From: Pseudomonadota bacterium
GTDB taxonomy: Bacteria; Pseudomonadota; Alphaproteobacteria; Rhizobiales; Xanthobacteraceae
DNA length: 64,000 nt
Direction: 5' to 3'
Assembly: GCA_023435725.1 (NCBI GenBank)
Contig: JAEYRD010000063.1
Location: forward strand, 35,850 to 99,849
Shown here: positions 8,534-17,569 of the stretch, piece after piece
How positions within the stretch are numbered: the stretch's first letter is position 1
Layout: each line of letters begins with the position of its first letter
Translations under genes and position numbers: made by a program
The notes under the pieces: model-generated
What the model was told of the DNA's origin: nothing
Database searches by the model: none
The model's input: the letters and a program-made list of their open reading frames with translations, nothing else

Positions 8534-9303
8534 GCGCCGGAATTCGCAGGGGCCGGATAGCAGCGGTGCTCGATGCTCAAGCCCTGTTCCTTCACATAGT
8601 GAAGAAACACGGCACGCGGCTCGGAGGGGTAACCGCATGTCCCATCGAGAAGCGCGGTCCGCATCTGGGCCGAGGACGACTTGTAGATCACCGCCGCACT
8701 CGGATAGAGGCGCGCGCGAAAGATGTCATTGAAATCGGAGACCGCAGACGACCGCAGGGCGTCCGGGATGGCCTGCCCCGAGCGCAACACCAGCGGTGCG
8801 CGGATGAGCTGAATCCAGGCCTCGTGCGGCGCGAAACGATAGGATTGGGCCAGATAAGACCAGGCCTTCGGCCCCACGCCACTCTGGTGAATCTCGGCCC
8901 AGTACAGCCCAAGCCATCCAAGGCCGTCGGAGGGCGAGCAGGCCAGCAGTTCCTTGCCGAGGCCGGCAACGTCGCCGACGTCCTGGTCCAGATGCGAAAG
9001 GTCGGCCTTCTCGATCGACAAGGAAGCAACGCGAAGCTGGATCAGCAAGGCGCTCCGCCGCCCCTTCACGTCGCACAGGCGCGCCTCGCCGCCAGCAGCG
9101 GCCATGCGTCGCAGACCCTCGGTATCGTAGGTTTCGCCGCGGCCAAGCCGCTCGGCGACTTGCCGCAGGCTCGGCTGGAAGATGGTACTCCCGACTTGAG
9201 CAACCCACCCGATGCCGAGCGCAACCAGAACGAGCCTGAATACGAGGAGGATGCGTCCTGGCGATTGCGGCGATCGGCCCGCCGCTTCAGCTCGCCTCGA
9301 CAT
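8485..9303 (-). CDS. Membrane-anchored protein of unknown function in the EPS locus
   Basis: A 272-residue protein that I cannot assign to a named family. A basic N-terminus leads into one hydrophobic segment (about residues 17-37, ILLVFRLVLVALGIGWVAQV). The rest is probably periplasmic, mostly helical and rich in Leu/Ala (DGLGWLGLYWAEIHQSGVGP), compatible with TPR-like helices, with a few Cys residues (LCDVKG, LLACSPS, GTCGYP). It starts 17 nt inside the 3' end of the tyrosine autokinase gene, so the two are coupled and it may act with the kinase/co-polymerase. Its 3' end overlaps the convergent glycosyltransferase by 49 nt. Confidence 0.7.
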   Translation of the reverse strand: MSRRAEAAGRSPQSPGRILLVFRLVLVALGIGWVAQVGSTIFQPSLRQVAERLGRGETYDTEGLRRMAAAGGEARLCDVKGRRSALLIQLRVASLSIEKADLSHLDQDVGDVAGLGKELLACSPSDGLGWLGLYWAEIHQSGVGPKAWSYLAQSYRFAPHEAWIQLIRAPLVLRSGQAIPDALRSSAVSDFNDIFRARLYPSAAVIYKSSSAQMRTALLDGTCGYPSEPRAVFLHYVKEQGLSIEHRCYPAPANSGAQANDPSRARADFRQE

Positions 9304-11497
9304 AGTAGTCAGAATAGTGGCGCCCCTTGTGGGACTCGATTCGCTTCAAAACCTTCGGATTGGCGCGGTTCAGCAGGACGCCCACGATCTTGCTGCTGAA
9401 GGCCTCGACCTCGGCGACGGCTTCCTGTACTGCCGACCTGCGCGTCTTGCCCCACTCCACGACGTAGATGATGGAATCGACGAGATGCCCGACCGCCTTC
9501 GCGTCGGTGACCGGCAGCACCGGCGGCAGGTCGATAAAGACATACGCATACTTTTGGCGAAGCGCCGCGAGCAGGTTCGCCATCTCCCGGGACGCCATGA
9601 TGTCGGATGCATTCGTCAATCGCGAGCGCACGACGGCAGGCAGCAGAGCCAGGTTTGTCTTCTTGCTGACGCTCACATAGCGCTCGACATTATCCGGATC
9701 CGACATTGCCTCCAGGAAGCCGTAGGTCGCCTCGGGAGCGAGCTTGCGCGTCAAGGACTGCGTGTGCAAGTCGCCGTCGATCAAAAGCGTCTTGTGCCCT
9801 GCCATGGCGACCAGATGCGCCAAGTTTGCCGAGACCGTGGTCTTGCCCTCCTTGGGCAGCGAGGAAACGATGCCAACAACGTTCATTTCCTTGGTCAAGC
9901 GTGCCACGTCCAGCGCCGTCTTTGCGCTGCGAAGAGACTCGGCGAAACGGGAGAACGGATGATCAACCGCATATACGCTTGTTCGAGCCGCCGCCCATGG
10001 CTCATCCCGACCATTTGTCACGTCCGGAAGCGTCCCAAGGCAACGCATCCCGATCTCGTTCTCGATCTCGCCCGGCGTCCGGATCACCTGGCTCAGCATT
10101 TCCCGCGCGCATGCCCCACCGAGGCCGAAACACAGGCCTGCGATGACGCCGCCGATCAGGACCAAGGCGGTCTTCGGTGAGCTCTTCTTGTCCGGCGTGA
10201 CAGCGGTCGCGATCACACGTGACTCGGAGATCGGAAAGCTTTCGTTCTGGGTAGCTTCCTGGAGCTTCTGGAGAAAGTTGTTGTAGAGGGTTCGGTAAGT
10301 GTCGGCGGCACTCTCGAGATTGCGCAACTTCACCTGCGCCTGCGCAGTGCTGCCCGACTCGTTCATCAGCCCCTTCAGGCCATTCTCCAGCGAGACTTCC
10401 CTGCTCTTCGCGATTTCGTAGTCGCTTCGATACGCATCGGCGATGCGGTTGACCTCGTCGCGGATCGAGTTCTTCAGGTCCTGCATCTTGCTGGCCAGAT
10501 TAATGGCCGCCTGGTGTTCTTTGCCGTATTTGGCCGACCAGTCGGCATACTGCGCCGAAAGATCGAGATACTGGGCCCGCAAACGGGTGATCACCGGATT
10601 GTTCAGCGCATCGGTCACCGTCGGCTGAGCCAAATCCTGCGTAGTCACCTGCTTGATACGATCGAGCCGAGCCTTCGCTTCGGCGGTCGACGCGCGCGCC
10701 TGGATCAGCTGGGTGTTGACATCGGCAAGCTGCTGCTCGTTGACCAGTCCCCGGCTCGTGCCGACGATCCCATTCTCGGCCTTGAAGGTCTGGACCGCGC
10801 GATCAGAGGCGATCGCTTGGGCCTGAAGCTCGGCGCTTCTGTTCTGAAGCCACTCGCTCGCCCGCTTGGTCGACTGATACTTGGCTTCGAGCGATCCAAC
10901 CACATACTCATCGGAGATCGCATTCGCGATCTGGGCCGCCTTTTCAGGAACCAGAGAGCGGACCGAGAGGTTGAGAACGTAGGTGGTGCTGACGCGCTCG
11001 ACTTTCAGGTTCTTCTTCAGTTCGAGGACAGCCGTCTGCTCCAATTGCTCCTTCGACGACGGACCGTTGGACGAGAACAGACGCAACACGGCTCCCATCG
11101 CGATCGCGACGACGCCGGTCGGCGGTCCCACGAACTCCCGATCATTGGTCAGATTCAGCTTCTTGACGACGCTGCGGATCAGATTCTCGGAGGTGATGAT
11201 TTCGACCTGGCTGTCGACGAAGCCGGGATCGATCACCGTGTTGTTGGCGACCTCGCTGGTCTTGTTCAGGATCTGAGCCTGACGGGTATCCATGAGGATG
11301 CTGGCTGTCGCCGTGTACAAGGGCGAAGCGACCAGCAAGTAGATGATCACGACCACGACCGCACCGATGACCGTGTAGGCGATTAGCGGCCATTGGCGCC
11401 GAACGATGTCGAGCAGACGCTCAAACGTCAAAAACGCCTCGTTGAGAGGCGCCCGAAAGCCGGAGCTCGGCTCAAACGCGGTCCTAGGCTGATACAT
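9287..11497 (-). CDS. Wzc/ExoP-like polysaccharide co-polymerase with BY-kinase domain
   Basis: A 736-residue protein that controls chain length and export of exopolysaccharide at the inner membrane. An N-terminal Wzz domain follows TM1 (about residues 36-58). A long coiled-coil periplasmic region ends at TM2 (about 442-465, TALVLIGGVIAGLCFGLGGA). The cytoplasmic tyrosine-kinase domain has Walker A SSLPKEGKTT (Lys552), Walker A' TLLIDGDL and Walker B YVFIDLPP. The C-terminus carries a short Tyr cluster, YSDYYVEAS, the expected autophosphorylation tail. It is therefore the fused (proteobacterial) form. It forms a minus-strand unit with the overlapping downstream gene, and lies opposite the two GT4 genes. 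Confidence 0.92.
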   Translation of the reverse strand: MYQPRTAFEPSSGFRAPLNEAFLTFERLLDIVRRQWPLIAYTVIGAVVVVIIYLLVASPLYTATASILMDTRQAQILNKTSEVANNTVIDPGFVDSQVEIITSENLIRSVVKKLNLTNDREFVGPPTGVVAIAMGAVLRLFSSNGPSSKEQLEQTAVLELKKNLKVERVSTTYVLNLSVRSLVPEKAAQIANAISDEYVVGSLEAKYQSTKRASEWLQNRSAELQAQAIASDRAVQTFKAENGIVGTSRGLVNEQQLADVNTQLIQARASTAEAKARLDRIKQVTTQDLAQPTVTDALNNPVITRLRAQYLDLSAQYADWSAKYGKEHQAAINLASKMQDLKNSIRDEVNRIADAYRSDYEIAKSREVSLENGLKGLMNESGSTAQAQVKLRNLESAADTYRTLYNNFLQKLQEATQNESFPISESRVIATAVTPDKKSSPKTALVLIGGVIAGLCFGLGGACAREMLSQVIRTPGEIENEIGMRCLGTLPDVTNGRDEPWAAARTSVYAVDHPFSRFAESLRSAKTALDVARLTKEMNVVGIVSSLPKEGKTTVSANLAHLVAMAGHKTLLIDGDLHTQSLTRKLAPEATYGFLEAMSDPDNVERYVSVSKKTNLALLPAVVRSRLTNASDIMASREMANLLAALRQKYAYVFIDLPPVLPVTDAKAVGHLVDSIIYVVEWGKTRRSAVQEAVAEVEAFSSKIVGVLLNRANPKVLKRIESHKGRHYSDYYVEAS

Positions 11498-11515
11498 CAG
11501 GCGAAATCCAAGAGG

Positions 11516-12088
11516 TCATTGAGGCAATGGCACTTCGGCGAACGGATTAGCAAGTTCAGTACCAAACTCGCCGTCGAAAAGGGCGGTTCCTCCGGATTTT
11601 TTTGATCCGGCAGTTCCGATCGTTGCGGGTTGCGCGCCGTTAGACGCGTCGATGGACGTATATCCTGACAACACGTCAGAATCGCGTAGGGTGTTCACAA
11701 ACGTAGAGATCTTTCGGGCATAGGCCGGTTCGATGGAGCCACAGTGGAGTGCCGCACGGCCCAACGCCTTGCCAATGACGTAATGACGGGCCGGAGGGGC
11801 CTTGAGCAGGAGGTTCTTCATGACCGAGACTAGCTCCGGATCCGTCGCCAGATAGACGGTCACCTTGTCTTCGAGCTTGGTATCGTCGCTCTGGGCATAA
11901 GTCAGCACGCGACCTGTGTCCTGAGAAAAAAGCTCAAGCTCGAGTGGTGGGGCTCGCTCAAGAAGCGGCATGCAGCCGCTAGTCGCGGAAGCCGGACTGA
12001 GCCATGGAAGTTGGGCAACGACCGCGATAAGCGCCCACTTGCAGCCGATTGCGAAGCGCCTCGGTCCGCGCAGGGTAAGTACCGACAT
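11516..12088 (-). CDS. Exported protein of unknown function
   Basis: A 190-residue protein with a long basic N-region and a hydrophobic segment (WALIAVVAQLPWLSPASA) ending in a plausible signal-peptidase site, so probably periplasmic. The mature part has two Cys (SGCMPLL and LHCGSIEP) that could form a disulphide and a DKVTVYLATDPELVSVMKNL segment; the C-terminus is Gly/Ser/Ala-rich. ATG 12088 is chosen because GAGG lies about 9 nt upstream and the residues before it (up to 12190) do not look like protein. It lies 18 nt upstream of the tyrosine autokinase, so co-expression is likely. No family recognised. Confidence 0.65.
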   Translation of the reverse strand: MSVLTLRGPRRFAIGCKWALIAVVAQLPWLSPASATSGCMPLLERAPPLELELFSQDTGRVLTYAQSDDTKLEDKVTVYLATDPELVSVMKNLLLKAPPARHYVIGKALGRAALHCGSIEPAYARKISTFVNTLRDSDVLSGYTSIDASNGAQPATIGTAGSKKSGGTALFDGEFGTELANPFAEVPLPQ

Positions 12089-12214
12089 CCTAGTTTGCCT
12101 CAAGCTGCAGAGCGGCCCGTAGACTGCAACACTATGGCAAATCTTTGTGCGACGCACAAACCAGCAATGGGGCGGTCTGAGCCGCCCCATTGCTTAGTAA
12201 ACTCGTTCGCTCTG

Positions 12215-12829
12215 TCAGTCGCGCGAGGCGGATTTCTGTGCACTGCCGTTCTGGCCCTTGCCATCGACCGCAACCCAGAACTTCGGATTCGCCGTCGATT
12301 CGATCGAGACCCAAGCATAGCTGGTTTCGTTCCAAGGCCGCACCACCTCCGAAAGGTTGTCGAGCACATAGTCGCCATCCTTCACGCGCGCGACCAGAAC
12401 CAGATGACCGCCCTCCGGGGCAAAAACCACGGCGAGGCGCAGTGCCGAAGATGGCCAGCCCTTCGCCAAGAGCTCATGGCGCTTGGTCACCGCATAGTCG
12501 TTGCAATCGCCGGCGGCCGGCCCGATCGTCCAGCGCGCCACCAGCGGCGCATTGGACTTCACCGTGGGTGCGATCGACCGGTTGACGCGCGTGTTGACCT
12601 CGCCGAGGGCGGCAAGTGCGTCGTCTCGCGACAGCGTAAGCTCCTCACCCGTGCGCGCCTCGCATTCCGTCGGATAGTTCATGCAGAACTTGACGAACTG
12701 GAGCGGCGCTAGCACGTTACGGGCCTCGCCCACGATGGTGGCGGAAGAACGATTTTCCCGCTCCACAGGCGCAGCTAACGCGCCGCAAGACCCCAGGACG
12801 AGAAATGAAAGAGCGACGAGCGATTTCAT
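12215..12829 (-). CDS. Periplasmic transglutaminase-like cysteine peptidase (LapG/DUF920 family)
   Basis: A 204-residue bacterial transglutaminase-like cysteine proteinase. A signal peptide (MKSLVALSFLVLGSCGALAA) is followed by the domain with a visible triad: Cys109 in GDCNDYA, His142 in GGHLVLV and Asp157 in YVLDNLS. The segment QFVKFCMNYPTECE near residue 45 is usual for the rhizobial members. In Pseudomonas the relative LapG cleaves a surface adhesin in the periplasm under c-di-GMP control; rhizobial substrates are not established. Placement between two other exported proteins in an EPS locus makes a role in cell-surface processing plausible. GAGGT lies 5 nt before the start. Confidence 0.85.
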   Translation of the reverse strand: MKSLVALSFLVLGSCGALAAPVERENRSSATIVGEARNVLAPLQFVKFCMNYPTECEARTGEELTLSRDDALAALGEVNTRVNRSIAPTVKSNAPLVARWTIGPAAGDCNDYAVTKRHELLAKGWPSSALRLAVVFAPEGGHLVLVARVKDGDYVLDNLSEVVRPWNETSYAWVSIESTANPKFWVAVDGKGQNGSAQKSASRD

Positions 12830-12928
12830 AGCTAACCTCAGCGATTGCCGAACATTCGCTGTAAGCTAACAAGCAACTTTCACGCTTCGGTTCCGTATTT
12901 CGCTAAAATTTGATCCAAGCTCGTCTTT

Positions 12929-13564
12929 TCAGTTCGTCGGGCTCACTGGCGAGACCACAACCGCGGGTGCAGCGGCTACGGCCGAGAAGACGTTGTTAAC
13001 CGTCGTCCTGGCCGCCGAAAACGATGGCGTGTTGTCGCCAGCGCCACTCACGCCGCCGGCTTGCTGGGGGGTGGTATTGTTGCCCTGTCCGCCACCCGCG
13101 GTCGACTCACCGGTTGGGTCGGAGCCAGGGGTTACATTAGTCGGGATGTCACCGGTAATGCCGGTGAAAGAACTCACCAGGTCTTCGTTGCCGGTCTTCA
13201 GGGCAACCGCCTGGATATCCATTGCGGTCGCGGGCTGGGACACTACACAGATCGCTGCCGCAGTCCCGAGACCCGAGCCAATGGCGCGGTTCTGGTCGGG
13301 CGTGGCGGCCTCAGCGAGCGATACAATGCCTTCGAGGGTCTCGGGGCGGATCGTCACGAGATCCCGAATCGCAGATGCAAGCGCGCCGCCTCCGTCTGCG
13401 TAACCGGCGAGGAAAGCAGCCGGCGCCTCCAGGAAACTGGTTGCCTTTTCCGCGGTGACTTGCGGGGACGGAGAAGCACAGGCGCCACTATAGGCGGTGG
13501 CAGCAAAGCTTGCGTCGGGCAACCCCAGAAGCGCGACAGCCAAAACGAAATAAGAAAAGCGCAT
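12929..13564 (-). CDS. Exported Gly/Thr/Asn-rich protein of unknown function
   Basis: A 211-residue protein with a clear signal peptide (MRFSYFVLAVALLGLPDASFAAT, cleavage after about residue 22). The mature N-terminal domain (about 25-130) is Ala-rich and helical with three Cys (YSGACASPS, AAICVVSQ). The C-terminal third is low-complexity Gly/Thr/Asn/Pro (TAGGGQGNNTTPQQAGGVSG) and ends in Val/Pro. ATG 13564 is preferred over the TTG two codons upstream. It lies between the LapG-like peptidase and the O-antigen ligase-type gene, all on the minus strand. I do not recognise a family. Confidence 0.65.
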   Translation of the reverse strand: MRFSYFVLAVALLGLPDASFAATAYSGACASPSPQVTAEKATSFLEAPAAFLAGYADGGGALASAIRDLVTIRPETLEGIVSLAEAATPDQNRAIGSGLGTAAAICVVSQPATAMDIQAVALKTGNEDLVSSFTGITGDIPTNVTPGSDPTGESTAGGGQGNNTTPQQAGGVSGAGDNTPSFSAARTTVNNVFSAVAAAPAVVVSPVSPTN

Positions 13565-13642
13565 ATTCAAACACCCGTATTTTTTTCTACTACTACATCG
13601 AGTTCGTCCGCGATGGTAGGCTTACCTAAGAAATGGTGAATC

Positions 13643-15079
13643 TCAATCCGCCGTCCGGCGCGCGAGGCCTCGGTCCGAGGTGGAGATCGTTTGAGCCAGT
13701 CCGCAGCCCAAAACACAGGCAAATAACAGGCCGAATCCGGGAATTTGCAGCGAAAAATCCACGAACGAGTGCAGCGAGCCCAAGACGAAGACGCCGGCAC
13801 CGATGACCGCAATGTGACGATCCCGTTTCCTGCCGAGCGCACCGATGATCAGGCTTGCAAAAAAGAAGATGGCAATCGCGAGGATCGCAATCGCCGCCGG
13901 CAGCCCGAGATCCAGCATGAGCTCCAGTGGCGTGCTGTGGGCACGATCCCAAATGCCCTGGCTTCCCAGAGATTCCGGCCGAAACGGCGGAAATGCCACC
14001 TCGAAATTGCCGACTCCGAAGCCCAGAAGCGTGTGCCCCCGGATCATGTCGAGGACCGTCTTGTAGACCTCATAGCGCTGGTTATCGACCAGGCCGATCT
14101 CCGAGATGCGCCCCATGGCCAGGCTGCCCACGAGGGCCAGCACGATGACCCCGACCGCGACACTGTTTCGCACCGAGCTCCAGAGCGACCATTCGCCGCG
14201 CTTGAGAGGCGCCACGTAGAGCACGACCGCGCAGACCATACTCAAGACGGTAATCAAAATACCCGCCCGCGAACCGGTCATCCCCACCGCCACGAGACAG
14301 ATGGCGCACCCGATCGCCTGCGTCGCGGACCGGTCGAGAAACCTGATCCGCGCGCGACCGCGCTCGACCGATCTGTGCAGCATCGACCGCACCAGCATGA
14401 TCAGCAGAATCAGGCCGCAGCTCCCCCAGAAGGTGGCGGCCGTGTTGCGGTTCACGAAGGTGCCGGTGGCGTACTGGAGATAAAATTCCTTCTGCCGCCA
14501 TAGCAGCGAGTCAGGCAGCAACAGTTGCGAAACAATTCCATACAGAGCGTAACAAACACCCGCATAGGCCACGAGCTTGAGCAATTTATGCGCCTGCCAG
14601 CCATCTACTGCGAGCAAGTAGGCACGACTCAACCCGAGCGTGAACAAAAGATAATAGCCAAAGCTCAACCAGGGCACCGATTGTGTCGGCGAAATGCGGC
14701 CTGGCACGTCGATGCCTGCGAGTTCGCGCGCATTGCTCCACGCCGGATCCTGGAAGTTGGAGACGGGATTCGGCGACACCTGAATCCAGACGATCAGCGC
14801 AATCGCCGCAATTGCAGCCAAAATCGGCGTCATAAACCATAAATCAGCCTTGCAGCTGTGATCTACTCGCGCTGTCGCCAAGCTCACCGCGAGTAGAACC
14901 GTCCAGATGCAGACCCAGGCCAGATCGACCGAACCGAGCGGCAGCGGCGCGAGCACGAAAACCGTCGATGCCAGCACATTGGATATTCTTCCGAGATTGA
15001 CGTAGTCCCGCAAACTCGCTGCTTTCGATTGCTCAAAAAAAGGCAGACTTGGAAAGTACGACGCTGTTGGTACAGCCAA
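13643..15079 (-). CDS. O-antigen ligase/polymerase (Wzy-type) membrane protein
   Basis: A 478-residue polytopic inner-membrane protein with about 12 hydrophobic segments. The long periplasmic loop after the middle carries the family sequence GHTLLGFGVGNFEVAFPPF, followed by AHSTPLELMLDLGLPAAIAI, matching Wzy_C/O-antigen ligase proteins. It would polymerise or ligate lipid-linked repeat units on the periplasmic face. The only in-frame start after an upstream stop at 15095-15097 is TTG 15079, with no good ribosome-binding site, so the true start is uncertain. Its start is only 37 bp from the divergent start of another polytopic protein. Confidence 0.88.
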   Translation of the reverse strand: MAVPTASYFPSLPFFEQSKAASLRDYVNLGRISNVLASTVFVLAPLPLGSVDLAWVCIWTVLLAVSLATARVDHSCKADLWFMTPILAAIAAIALIVWIQVSPNPVSNFQDPAWSNARELAGIDVPGRISPTQSVPWLSFGYYLLFTLGLSRAYLLAVDGWQAHKLLKLVAYAGVCYALYGIVSQLLLPDSLLWRQKEFYLQYATGTFVNRNTAATFWGSCGLILLIMLVRSMLHRSVERGRARIRFLDRSATQAIGCAICLVAVGMTGSRAGILITVLSMVCAVVLYVAPLKRGEWSLWSSVRNSVAVGVIVLALVGSLAMGRISEIGLVDNQRYEVYKTVLDMIRGHTLLGFGVGNFEVAFPPFRPESLGSQGIWDRAHSTPLELMLDLGLPAAIAILAIAIFFFASLIIGALGRKRDRHIAVIGAGVFVLGSLHSFVDFSLQIPGFGLLFACVLGCGLAQTISTSDRGLARRTAD

Positions 15080-15116
15080 CAGGTGGATGCTATCTTACCA
15101 TTGAATACGCACGAAC

Positions 15117-16460
15117 ATGAGAGATCGGCAACCGACGATGACGCTTGAAGCGGCGCCAAGCCTGGGCGGAGCCCGCATGGAGACGATCCGCGGGCAGGAG
15201 TCCGTCAGCTTTCCGATCGAGGCGATCGCGCTGTGTATGTACTTTACCCGCGACGCGTTTGCCGGGGCATTCCGCTACTACGCGACCATCATGCACCTCG
15301 GCGCCCTATGGTTCATCCCGGACCTCATAGCCTTTGCTTGCATGGCGACGTTTGCATATCGCTATGCGATCAAGCAGGCGAACTCGCTCGCGATATTCAC
15401 GCTGCTCTACCTCGTGTTCTCGCTCTATGTCGGCTACGTCTTTCTGAACGATTATCGCGGAGGCCTGTCCGCGCTGAAAATGATCGCCCCGCTCTTCGTC
15501 GGTTTCTGCTTCTGCGGCAAGGAGGTCAAAGACTACAAGTTCCTTTTGGGACTCGTGCATGCCCTTTTCTATATCTCGATCATCGGCCTGTTCTGGTCGT
15601 CCCGCGTCCAGTTTCCCTGGGTCGGCTTTGAATACGAGACATTCGGAGCGTCACGAATTGCTGGCAAGCTTTGGTGGGCGGAAGGCCAGACTCGCCTGCA
15701 GGGTTTCGCCGCGGACAGCACGATGGCAGGCTATTTCGTGCTAATGGGCTATGTCATGACGTCGCCGCGGCGTGGCCTGGTCTGGTGCGTGGTCTGGATG
15801 CCGGTCGCGTTCTACGCCATCAACAATCTCGCAACCAGCAAAACGGCCGCAGGCACTCTGGTCCTCTACTTCCTGGCAATGATGCTTGTTCGCATGTTCC
15901 ACGAGCGCTACCGGTTCAGCGTGCTCCGAACAATGTCGCTGCTGTCGTTCTCCTGTATCTCCATTCCAATCATCCTGATGATCGTACTCGCGGGAACGAA
16001 TCTCACGAGCCTATCGCGCAGCCTGTTCAGCCTGCAGGATCGTATCGATAACAGCTGGCAGTTGCCGTTCGTCTATATGGCCAAACTGATGCCCAGCGGC
16101 TTCATCACGGGATGCGGATTGGGCTGCTTCAACTACCCGCAGCAATTGTTCTCAGACAAGATCTCCTACTGGGTACCTGTCGACAATTTCTACATCGGCA
16201 CGTATCTGATGATAGGCCCCATCTTCATCGTCTTCATGATCTTCGTCGTGCTCGCGGTGGCTCGCACCGGGGACATTTACAAGCTGACGCTGGCGTTCGT
16301 GATGAATATCTACACCATCACGATTCTGAGTTACGGTCCCGCCAGCGGCCTTCTGATCATCGGACTTGCGTTCAGCGAGGTCTTCCGCCGACCGTCGCGG
16401 CAGACTACGCGGGTCATGGTTCCGGCGAGAGCGCTGCCGGTTCCCATGCGCGCCCGCTAG
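15117..16460 (+). CDS. Polytopic membrane protein, second polymerase-like candidate
   Basis: A 447-residue membrane protein with about ten hydrophobic segments. Features resemble distant Wzy/O-antigen polymerase proteins: ADSTMAGYFVLMGYVM, NLATSKTAAGTLVLYFLAMM, and a late loop with FITGCGLGCFNYPQQLFS followed by VDNFYIGTYLMIGP. The latter mimics the G-x-G-x(N/F) then D-N-x-Y pattern of EPS polymerases. Function is therefore probably repeat-unit polymerisation, but similarity is weak by eye. It is divergent from the O-antigen ligase-type gene and followed by two acyltransferases and an SGNH hydrolase on the same strand. ATG 15117 is used; ATG 15138 is possible. Confidence 0.78.
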   Translation: MRDRQPTMTLEAAPSLGGARMETIRGQESVSFPIEAIALCMYFTRDAFAGAFRYYATIMHLGALWFIPDLIAFACMATFAYRYAIKQANSLAIFTLLYLVFSLYVGYVFLNDYRGGLSALKMIAPLFVGFCFCGKEVKDYKFLLGLVHALFYISIIGLFWSSRVQFPWVGFEYETFGASRIAGKLWWAEGQTRLQGFAADSTMAGYFVLMGYVMTSPRRGLVWCVVWMPVAFYAINNLATSKTAAGTLVLYFLAMMLVRMFHERYRFSVLRTMSLLSFSCISIPIILMIVLAGTNLTSLSRSLFSLQDRIDNSWQLPFVYMAKLMPSGFITGCGLGCFNYPQQLFSDKISYWVPVDNFYIGTYLMIGPIFIVFMIFVVLAVARTGDIYKLTLAFVMNIYTITILSYGPASGLLIIGLAFSEVFRRPSRQTTRVMVPARALPVPMRAR

Positions 16461-16501
16461 TTGGCGAGCATCTTGCATTGCCTGTCGTGGCAGGCACCTT
16501 A

Positions 16502-17569
16502 GTGATAGAAGGCCTCAATCCAGTGGAAGCCAGCCACGACAAGAAATTCGAACCCTCCGTTCAGGGCCTGCGCGGAATTGCGGCGCTCAGCGTACTGTTC
16601 GTGCATCTCTACGATATGCCGATGAACGCAGGCTTTCTGCCGACGGTCCCCTCCTGGTTCGACTTCACCATTCTGACCGGCGGTCGCGGCGTCGAGCTGT
16701 TCTTCATCATCAGCGGCTACCTGATTCCGGCGAGCCTGGTACGCCACCGGCAGATTTCAAAATTCTTCTACGAACGCTGCATGCGCATCCTGCCGGTGTT
16801 CGTCGTCTTTCACTTCGTTATCTTCATCGTCGGACCGATCGTCGGCTACAAGTTCTTCAAGGGTATCGATCCCCTGAGCTATATCGGTCTCTTCTTGGCC
16901 AATCTCTTTTTCCTGCCGGACATTCTCCGGTTACCAGCCGCCCAGCAGAACGCCTGGACGCTGACCTATGAATGGTTGTTCTATTTCTGGTTCGCGGCAA
17001 TCTTTTATTCCCTTACGATCAGGCGAGCACTGGCCCCAGCCGGGCTTCTCGTCGCCGCGGGCCTCGTGGCCATCGCTGTTTTTCCCATCGCGGCCTATTT
17101 TCTGGTCGGCATCGCGATTCGGCATTTCGATGTCCGCCTGGAACTGCCGGGCTTGCGCGGCGCTGCGGCCGGGGTGGCGTGCTTATTCCTGATGTATGTC
17201 TGCCTCGAATACATCAACCCGTTTCTTGGGCTCATTCCTGGATTTCTGCTGTTCGCAATGGCCCGCGCACCTGCCTCGGGGATCGTCGCTCCGCTCGAGT
17301 GGCCGGTGATTCAATACATCGGCAAGATCAGCTACAGCCTGTACCTGGCGCATCCCTTTGCCCTCTTTCCGCTGCAAGTGGCGGGAGCCAAGCTAGCTGC
17401 CCATGGCTATCCGCTCTGGCCGATCTGGTTATCCTTTGCAGCCACAGGGCTGATCGTCAGCTTTGCGATGTCGGCTGCGACATATGAATTGATCGAAGTG
17501 CGGCTGCGCCGCGTGCTCCACAGCGGCCTTCGATATGGACATCGCAGCGTTGCGCGTTCGGAAGCATGA
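16502..17569 (+). CDS. Acyltransferase family 3 (OafA/NodX-like) membrane protein
   Basis: A 355-residue integral membrane acyltransferase. The N-terminus has VQGLRGIAALSVLFVHLYD, the signature around the conserved Arg and His, followed by GGRGVELFFIISGYLI. About ten hydrophobic segments follow, ending with IQYIGKISYSLYLAHPFAL. This family transfers acetyl or other acyl groups to extracytoplasmic sugars. The frame is open from 16112, but that part overlaps the preceding gene; GTG 16502 with GGCAGG 7 nt upstream is chosen and GTG 16523 is the alternative. Its stop overlaps the start of the next acyltransferase by 4 nt. Confidence 0.87.
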   Translation: MIEGLNPVEASHDKKFEPSVQGLRGIAALSVLFVHLYDMPMNAGFLPTVPSWFDFTILTGGRGVELFFIISGYLIPASLVRHRQISKFFYERCMRILPVFVVFHFVIFIVGPIVGYKFFKGIDPLSYIGLFLANLFFLPDILRLPAAQQNAWTLTYEWLFYFWFAAIFYSLTIRRALAPAGLLVAAGLVAIAVFPIAAYFLVGIAIRHFDVRLELPGLRGAAAGVACLFLMYVCLEYINPFLGLIPGFLLFAMARAPASGIVAPLEWPVIQYIGKISYSLYLAHPFALFPLQVAGAKLAAHGYPLWPIWLSFAATGLIVSFAMSAATYELIEVRLRRVLHSGLRYGHRSVARSEA

